Shown here in pieces: positions 31,156 through 36,170 of a DNA stretch of 36,170 bases; position 1 is the first letter of the stretch; every line of letters begins with the position of its first letter. Below the pieces are notes generated by a model. The model had not been told where the DNA came from. It saw nothing but the letters and a program-made list of their open reading frames with translations, and ran no database searches. A program made the position numbers and the translations under genes. The stretch comes from Gemmatimonadota bacterium (GTDB lineage Bacteria > Gemmatimonadota > Gemmatimonadetes > Longimicrobiales > Gaopeijiaceae): positions 1 through 36,170 of the forward strand of contig JAUIKL010000015.1 in NCBI GenBank assembly GCA_030430625.1. Direction: 5' to 3'.

Positions 31156-34100
31156 ACACCGGACCGACACCTCTCGACGGTAGGACCACCGCCGAGTTCG
31201 TATCGCTCGCGGGTGCGTCGACCGAGCACGAACTCGCGGGGCCCGATCGAGGGCTGGAGCACTCCGCCCTCTACGCGGTGCTCTTTCTCATCCTGGTTGG
31301 CGGGGCCATGGCCCTCAACACCACGGGTGGAAGTTGGTTTTCCAATGCTACGGCCCACTCCATCATGGAGTCCGTGGCCACGCTGATCGCGTTCATGGTC
31401 GGCGGGCTGGCCCTGGTTCGCTACTACAGCCGCAAGCAGATCACCTTTCTCCTGATCGGCTGTGGCTTCCTCGGGGCGGCCATCCTCGACCTGAACCACG
31501 CCATCGGGACGACCCCGGGAATCCTGGACGCTCGTGCCAGGCTCGACGGCATCGACCCCGACGCCTTCGACCAGTGGGGGTGGATGGCCAGTCGGTCGTT
31601 CCTCTCCCTCTTCCTCTTCGGCAGCTTCGTCGCGTGGCGCCAGAACACACGCGAAGAGTCGATTCCGGAGTTCTCGGTCTACGTGACGGCACTCGTCCTC
31701 ACGCTGACCTACCTCCTCTTCTTCGACCTCATTCCCCTCCAGCGGCTTGGATCGTCGACGGCCTTCCTGAAGCGGCCCACCGAGATCGTCCCTGGGGCGT
31801 TCTTCCTCCTGGCGTTCGCCGGGTTCTACAGGAAGGGATCGTGGCGGCGGGATCAGTTCGAGCACTGGATGCTCGTTTCGCTTCTGATCGCGACGCTGAC
31901 CCATTTGGCGTTCATGGTGTTCTCGGCCGCGCGCTTCGACGCCATGTTCGACGTCGCACACTTGCTGAAGATCGCGTCGTACCTGGCCATCCTCACCGGC
32001 CTCATGTCGAGTGTGTACGCCACGTTCACACGAGAGGCTGCGGTACTCGACGCGCTTACGGACTCGAACGAGGCCCTCGCCCGCGAAGTCGAGTTCCGCT
32101 CCAAGACCGAGCAGGCGGTCAAAGAGAGCTCTCAGCGCCTCCAGCGCTTCCTGGACAATGCGAACGACCTGATCCAGTCCGTGGACCCGGACGGTCGCTT
32201 CCTGTATGTGAACAGTTCGTGGAAGCGTGTGTTGGGCTACGACAACGAGGACCTCGATCGGATCGGGCTCTTCGACATCGTACACCCGGCCTATCGGCCG
32301 GCGCTCGAAGCGGAGCTCTCGCGTGTCCTGTCCGGCGGAGATCCGGAACCCTTCAACACCGAGTACGTGGCCAAGGACGGGCGGATCGTCATCCTTTCGG
32401 GGAGCACCCAGGCCCACCAGATGGTCGACGGGCGCGCGGTCTCCACACAGAGCATTCTGCGCGACGTCACCGAACAGCGTCTCGCCGAGCGACGGCTGGA
32501 CGAATCTCAGCGCAACCTCGAGGCGCTGGTCGAGAATACGGGTGACTCGATCTGGTCGGTGGACCGCAAGCACCGCCTGATCACACTCAACTCCGCCTTC
32601 AAGCTGGCGCTCGAAGTCAGCACGGGCCGCGAGCCGAAGGCCGGACAGCTACCGAAAGAAGTCTTCGACAACGAGCACGACGTTCTCTGGTATCGGGAGC
32701 TGTACACGCGCACGCTCTCGGGGGAGCGGGGGATCTCACTGAGGTCGGACGAGGTCGACGGTCACCTCCGGCACTTCGAGGTCTACGCCAACCCGATCCA
32801 CTCCCTCGAAGGTGTGTCGGGGGCCGTCTTCTTCGGCAAGGACGTGACGGATCGGGTCCGCGCTCAGGAGGCGCTCCAGGCCGCCAAGGACGAGGCCGAA
32901 GCCGCCAACAAGGCCAAGTCCGACTTCCTGGCCAACATGAGCCACGAGTTGCGCACTCCGCTCAACTCGGTCATCGGCTTCACGAACATCCTCCTGAAGA
33001 ACAAGGACGAGCGGCTCAACGACAAAGACCTCGGCTTCCTTCAGCGGGTTCTGTCGAATGGGAAGCACCTGCTGGCTCTGATCAACGAGGTGCTCGACCT
33101 GGCGAAGGTCGAAGCCGGTCGAATGGAGCTGATCATCGAGGAGGTCGACCTCGCGCACCTCTGCGTCGAGACCGTGCAGCAGCTCGAGGGGCAGGCGAAG
33201 GCCAAGGAAGGCGACATCAAGCTGGTGGCCGACGTCCCCGAGTCGGTGTCGCTGGTCGAGACGGACTCGGCCAAGCTCAAGCAGGTCATCATCAACCTCG
33301 TCGGCAACGCGCTCAAGTTCACGCACGAGGGCTCGGTCACGGTGCGACTCGATACGGCAGCGGATGGGGCGACGCCGACCGGGATCTCCGTGGTCGACAC
33401 CGGGATCGGGATCCCCGAAGATCGGCTCGAGGCCATCTTCGAGGCCTTCCAGCAGGCGGAGGCGGGGACCTCCCGGAAGTACGGTGGCACCGGCCTCGGT
33501 CTCGCCCTTTCGAGGTCGATTTGTCTGCTGATGGGCTACGACCTGATGGTCGAGTCGGAGGTCGGCAAGGGGTCCGTATTCCGGATTGTCATCGGGGAGA
33601 GAGCCGAACGGCCCGACGCCCGTCCCGATGGAGAGGTAGCGCGAGAGGTGAGGCCGCCCGTAGTGGTCGACGCCGCCTCGCAGCTCCACCTGCGAGCGGC
33701 TGACGCGGTCGACGACAGAGCGAAGGCCGAGGACCCTCCTGCCCAGGATCCGCAGTCGGCTGAGCCGGACGTCGAACCGCCGGCGAACGTCTCCGACGAA
33801 GCCGTACCAACGGCTCCTCCGCTCGGCCCTCGCGCCGGTGGGGCCACCGTTTCCGGCCCACCTGTCGGTGCGGATGGCTCGACCACACGGAGCGGCGCCC
33901 GACTCGGGTGGAGCGACTTCAAGGTGCTGGTCGTCGACGACGAGGCCGACTCCCGGGACCTCATCTACCACTATCTCGACGAATTCGGCTGTCAGGTCTT
34001 CGCCGCGTCGGACGGCGCGGAGGGGTTGGAGATGGCTCGGCGGCACCGACCGCATCTCGTCACCCTCGACCTGATCATGCCCGAGATGACGGGCTGGGAG

Positions 34101-34658
34101 GTCCTCAAGAGGATGAAGACGGACCCCGAGCTGCGCACGATCCCCGTGGTTGTCGTCAGCGTGGTGGCCAACGAGGGCCGCGGCAAGCTCCTGGGGGCCG
34201 TGGATCTCGTCACCAAACCGTTCGAGCGCGAGGACCTTCTGCGGGTCCTGTGGCGCAACCTCGGCCGTAAGCGTGGCGGGCGAGTCCTCCTCATGGCCGA
34301 CGAGGGGGAGCGCCGCGACGCGTTCTCCCGTGTGATCGAGGAACGCGGGCTCGAACTGGCCGACTCGAATGGCGCCGATTTCATGTCGATACTCGCCCGG
34401 GAGGCGCCCGACGCGGTCGTGCTGGACCTCGGTCTGGAACGGATCAACGGGGTGGCCGAGTTGTTGTCTCTCCGTGAGGACCGGCTGCATACCGGCCTCC
34501 CCGTTCTGGCCGTAACGCACGACGGTCTCAACGAGAAGGAGCGGACCCTCGTCGACGAACTCGCGACCGTGCACGCCGGAGACGATACGGCGTGCGACAT
34601 GCTGGCTCGTCTTCTCGACGCTTCCTTCCCACTCGCCGTCCAGGAACCCCAAGCGTGA
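31134..34658 (+). CDS. Hybrid sensor histidine kinase (MASE3-like, two PAS, two receivers)
   Basis: A 1174-residue membrane hybrid kinase. An N-terminal multi-helix sensor of MASE3 type (about 40-300; HSIMESVATLIAFMVG, then GCGFLGAAILDLNHAI) leads to a coiled coil, PAS domains (about 335-450 and 460-580), HisKA with H604 (NMSHELRTPLNSVIGF) and HATPase (DTGIGIPEDRL, GGTGLGLALS). A Pro/Ala-rich linker (about 825-920) is followed by a full receiver (acceptor D979, K1028) and a second, partly degenerate receiver (acceptor-like D1098 in VVLDLGLERINGV but no conserved Lys). GTG 31134 overlaps the receiver gene. Signal unknown; phosphate likely flows to the Hpt and receivers of the same operon. Confidence 0.92.
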   Translation: MPERRQLNTGPTPLDGRTTAEFVSLAGASTEHELAGPDRGLEHSALYAVLFLILVGGAMALNTTGGSWFSNATAHSIMESVATLIAFMVGGLALVRYYSRKQITFLLIGCGFLGAAILDLNHAIGTTPGILDARARLDGIDPDAFDQWGWMASRSFLSLFLFGSFVAWRQNTREESIPEFSVYVTALVLTLTYLLFFDLIPLQRLGSSTAFLKRPTEIVPGAFFLLAFAGFYRKGSWRRDQFEHWMLVSLLIATLTHLAFMVFSAARFDAMFDVAHLLKIASYLAILTGLMSSVYATFTREAAVLDALTDSNEALAREVEFRSKTEQAVKESSQRLQRFLDNANDLIQSVDPDGRFLYVNSSWKRVLGYDNEDLDRIGLFDIVHPAYRPALEAELSRVLSGGDPEPFNTEYVAKDGRIVILSGSTQAHQMVDGRAVSTQSILRDVTEQRLAERRLDESQRNLEALVENTGDSIWSVDRKHRLITLNSAFKLALEVSTGREPKAGQLPKEVFDNEHDVLWYRELYTRTLSGERGISLRSDEVDGHLRHFEVYANPIHSLEGVSGAVFFGKDVTDRVRAQEALQAAKDEAEAANKAKSDFLANMSHELRTPLNSVIGFTNILLKNKDERLNDKDLGFLQRVLSNGKHLLALINEVLDLAKVEAGRMELIIEEVDLAHLCVETVQQLEGQAKAKEGDIKLVADVPESVSLVETDSAKLKQVIINLVGNALKFTHEGSVTVRLDTAADGATPTGISVVDTGIGIPEDRLEAIFEAFQQAEAGTSRKYGGTGLGLALSRSICLLMGYDLMVESEVGKGSVFRIVIGERAERPDARPDGEVAREVRPPVVVDAASQLHLRAADAVDDRAKAEDPPAQDPQSAEPDVEPPANVSDEAVPTAPPLGPRAGGATVSGPPVGADGSTTRSGARLGWSDFKVLVVDDEADSRDLIYHYLDEFGCQVFAASDGAEGLEMARRHRPHLVTLDLIMPEMTGWEVLKRMKTDPELRTIPVVVVSVVANEGRGKLLGAVDLVTKPFEREDLLRVLWRNLGRKRGGRVLLMADEGERRDAFSRVIEERGLELADSNGADFMSILAREAPDAVVLDLGLERINGVAELLSLREDRLHTGLPVLAVTHDGLNEKERTLVDELATVHAGDDTACDMLARLLDASFPLAVQEPQA

Positions 34659-35923
34659 CCGAGCCCGCACGAACGCTGCTGATCATCGAAGACGATCCGG
34701 AGATCGGCTACCTCCTCGGGGCGGTTCTCGGAGGCGACGACCGGGAGTTGCACGTCGTCGCCACGGGAGCGGAGGCCGACCGTATCGCCTCGGAGCGGGC
34801 CATCGACCTCATCGTTCTAGACCTCATCCTTCCGGACGTGGACGGGCGCGTCTTGATCACCCGTTTCCGGGAGCGCCCCGAAACGTCGTCGGCCCCGATC
34901 GTCGTGGTCTCGGCTCGGAGCGGCACCGACATCCGCCAGGACTGCTACGCCCTCGGGGCCGACGTATACGTGGAGAAGCCGTTCGACCCCGACACACTGG
35001 CCGCGGAGGTCGAGTCGCGGTTGCAGCGTTCGGTGGCGCGGACGACGGGTGCCCTCGTGGACCACGTGACGGCCCTTGGGAATCGGTCGGCTGCACGAAA
35101 GCACTTCTCGGGGCTGGAGACGGCATCGTCGTTGGCCCTGATCCAACTCGACGGCTTTCTCTCGGTGACCGAGCGGTGGGGGTGGGAGGTAGGAGAGGCC
35201 GTACTCAAGTCGGTGACGGGGCCGCTTGTCGAGGCGGCCGGCGATGGCGTTTTTCTCGCGCGGCTGGGAGCGGGTGACTTCCTCCTGGTGGCCCCAACGG
35301 GAGGAACCCCCTCGGTCGTGGAGCGCGCCGAACGGATCCTCGATCGGCTGCGGGACGAGTCGATCCGGACGCCCGACGGTGAGTCCTTCCGGTTCACTGC
35401 GTCGATCGGCGTGATCGAAGTGGACACCGATGCCACCCTCGACGCGGCGCTCGACGAGGCCCGGGTCCGGCTCCTCCGAGCGCGTGAGGCGGGGCGCAAT
35501 CAGGTCGTGTGGGAGGAGGCGGATCCGGACGAGACGATCCGAAGGATTCTCGTCGCTGAGGACGACGAGATCTCCGCCACGATCCTGCTGCACCGCCTGC
35601 AGAAGGAAGGGCTCGACGTGACCCGCTGCGACAACGGGCGAGACGTCTACGAACTGGCCCTCGAGGACACGCCCGACCTGCTCATCCTCGACGTGAAGAT
35701 GCCGGGGATGGACGGATTCGAGGTGTTGGAGTCCCTCCGCCGAACCCCATCCTTCTCCGCGGTCCCCATCATCATGCTCACTTCGATGGGGAGCGAAGCC
35801 GACGTGGTGCGGGGCTTCCAACTCGGGGCGGACGACTACGTACTCAAGCCGTTCTCGCCCGTCGAACTCTCGGCTCGGGTATGGAGGCTCCTGCGTCGAG
35901 GCCGGGCCCCCGCGGCGGTTTGA
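34655..35923 (+). CDS. REC-degenerate GGDEF-REC response regulator
   Basis: A 422-residue protein with two receivers flanking a cyclase-like domain. REC1 (1-125) has acceptor D56 and K108; REC2 (about 300-420) has acceptor D346 and K398. The middle (about 135-290) has the GGDEF fold pattern (ALGNRSAARKHF, SLALIQLDGFLSVTERWG, FTASIGVIEV, EARVRLLRAREAGRNQV), but the active loop is GAGDF at 205-209 instead of GG[DE]EF and no RxxD inhibitory site is seen. It is therefore probably not an active diguanylate cyclase; it may bind nucleotide or be a dimerisation module. Its GTG overlaps the hybrid kinase stop (GTGA), marking it as the end of the phosphorelay operon. Confidence 0.88.
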   Translation: MTEPARTLLIIEDDPEIGYLLGAVLGGDDRELHVVATGAEADRIASERAIDLIVLDLILPDVDGRVLITRFRERPETSSAPIVVVSARSGTDIRQDCYALGADVYVEKPFDPDTLAAEVESRLQRSVARTTGALVDHVTALGNRSAARKHFSGLETASSLALIQLDGFLSVTERWGWEVGEAVLKSVTGPLVEAAGDGVFLARLGAGDFLLVAPTGGTPSVVERAERILDRLRDESIRTPDGESFRFTASIGVIEVDTDATLDAALDEARVRLLRAREAGRNQVVWEEADPDETIRRILVAEDDEISATILLHRLQKEGLDVTRCDNGRDVYELALEDTPDLLILDVKMPGMDGFEVLESLRRTPSFSAVPIIMLTSMGSEADVVRGFQLGADDYVLKPFSPVELSARVWRLLRRGRAPAAV

Positions 35924-35936
35924 GCCGCTCGACGAG

Positions 35937-36170
35937 GTGAGCTTCGACCTGAGCTTCATGCGGTCGCTCGAGCCGGGCGACACCGCGCTCGTCGTGATGT
36001 CGCTCATCATCGCCGCGCTCTTTCTCGTGGTCGTGCTCTTCTCCGGGTATGCGATCCTCCTCCGCTTCCGCCACGATCAGCGTGACAAGTTGTGGGCCGA
36101 ACTGAGGCAGACCTGGGATGCTCCCCTCCTCGACGTGCTGACTGATCGGTCGGCGATTCCGGCGCTCCGC
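35937..36170 (+). CDS. Membrane protein, 5' part only (cut by window edge)
   Basis: Open frame from GTG 35937 (or ATG 35958) to the right edge, 78 codons. One hydrophobic segment (about residues 18-42) is followed by a basic stretch and a helical region ending in DVLTDRSAIPALR. The last part could be the start of HEAT-like helical repeats, but this is too short to name. It begins 13 bases after the preceding regulator, so it may belong to the same operon. Confidence 0.6.
   Translation, partial: MSFDLSFMRSLEPGDTALVVMSLIIAALFLVVVLFSGYAILLRFRHDQRDKLWAELRQTWDAPLLDVLTDRSAIPALR

Overview
The window is G+C-rich, densely coded bacterial chromosome with many start/stop overlaps (ATGA, TGATG, GTGA). 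It contains an outer-membrane TonB-dependent receptor with a carboxypeptidase-like N-terminal domain, lipoproteins, a LDH-like malate dehydrogenase and many multidomain signalling proteins. This suits a Gram-negative, heterotrophic, probably aerobic bacterium. Gemmatimonadota is my best guess from gene style; there is no rRNA or marker alignment to prove it. No insertion sequence, CRISPR array or prophage was seen.

Layout. 0-3.2 kb: 2-oxoacid dehydrogenase E1 beta and E2, then lipB, which makes the lipoyl precursor E2 needs. 3.2-3.85 kb: a hairpin-rich intergenic stretch that looks like an unidentified structured RNA. 3.85-6.1 kb: an RNase HI-like protein lacking a catalytic Glu, divergent from carA, then an HU-type protein. 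6.2-9.6 kb: ECF sigma factor, zinc anti-sigma factor and Spy-like periplasmic protein, followed by moaD-moaE-moaA. 9.7-10.7 kb: mdh with its own promoter and terminator. 10.8-16.0 kb: an orphan receiver, an MHYT histidine kinase, a REC-HDOD protein and a REC-degenerate-HD-GYP protein. 16.1-16.4 kb: a tRNA-Asn gene behind an Asn-rich leader peptide and a terminator. 16.6-22.1 kb: CelD-like acetyltransferase, ethylene-receptor-like diguanylate cyclase, small lipoprotein, FKBP lipoprotein, EgtC-like amidotransferase and threonine dehydratase-like enzyme. 22.2-25.1 kb: TonB-dependent receptor. 25.1-28.8 kb: thioredoxin, argR, argG, argH, with a terminator in the argG leader. 28.9-30.3 kb: rpiA and rpe. 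30.4-35.9 kb: a phosphorelay operon of Hpt, receiver, hybrid kinase and REC-degenerate-GGDEF-REC. The right edge cuts a membrane protein gene.

The most striking element is at 16129-16408. A 23-codon reading frame contains six Asn codons. It is followed by two mutually exclusive RNA structures (an 8-bp antiterminator and a 13-bp GC-rich terminator with a U tract), and tRNA-Asn begins three bases after the U tract. This is the architecture of amino-acid attenuation, but the regulated product is the cognate tRNA itself. Stalling at Asn codons would favour readthrough and more tRNA-Asn. Completion of the peptide would favour termination. I propose this as a feedback attenuator of tRNA supply. A second, less certain leader terminator precedes argG.
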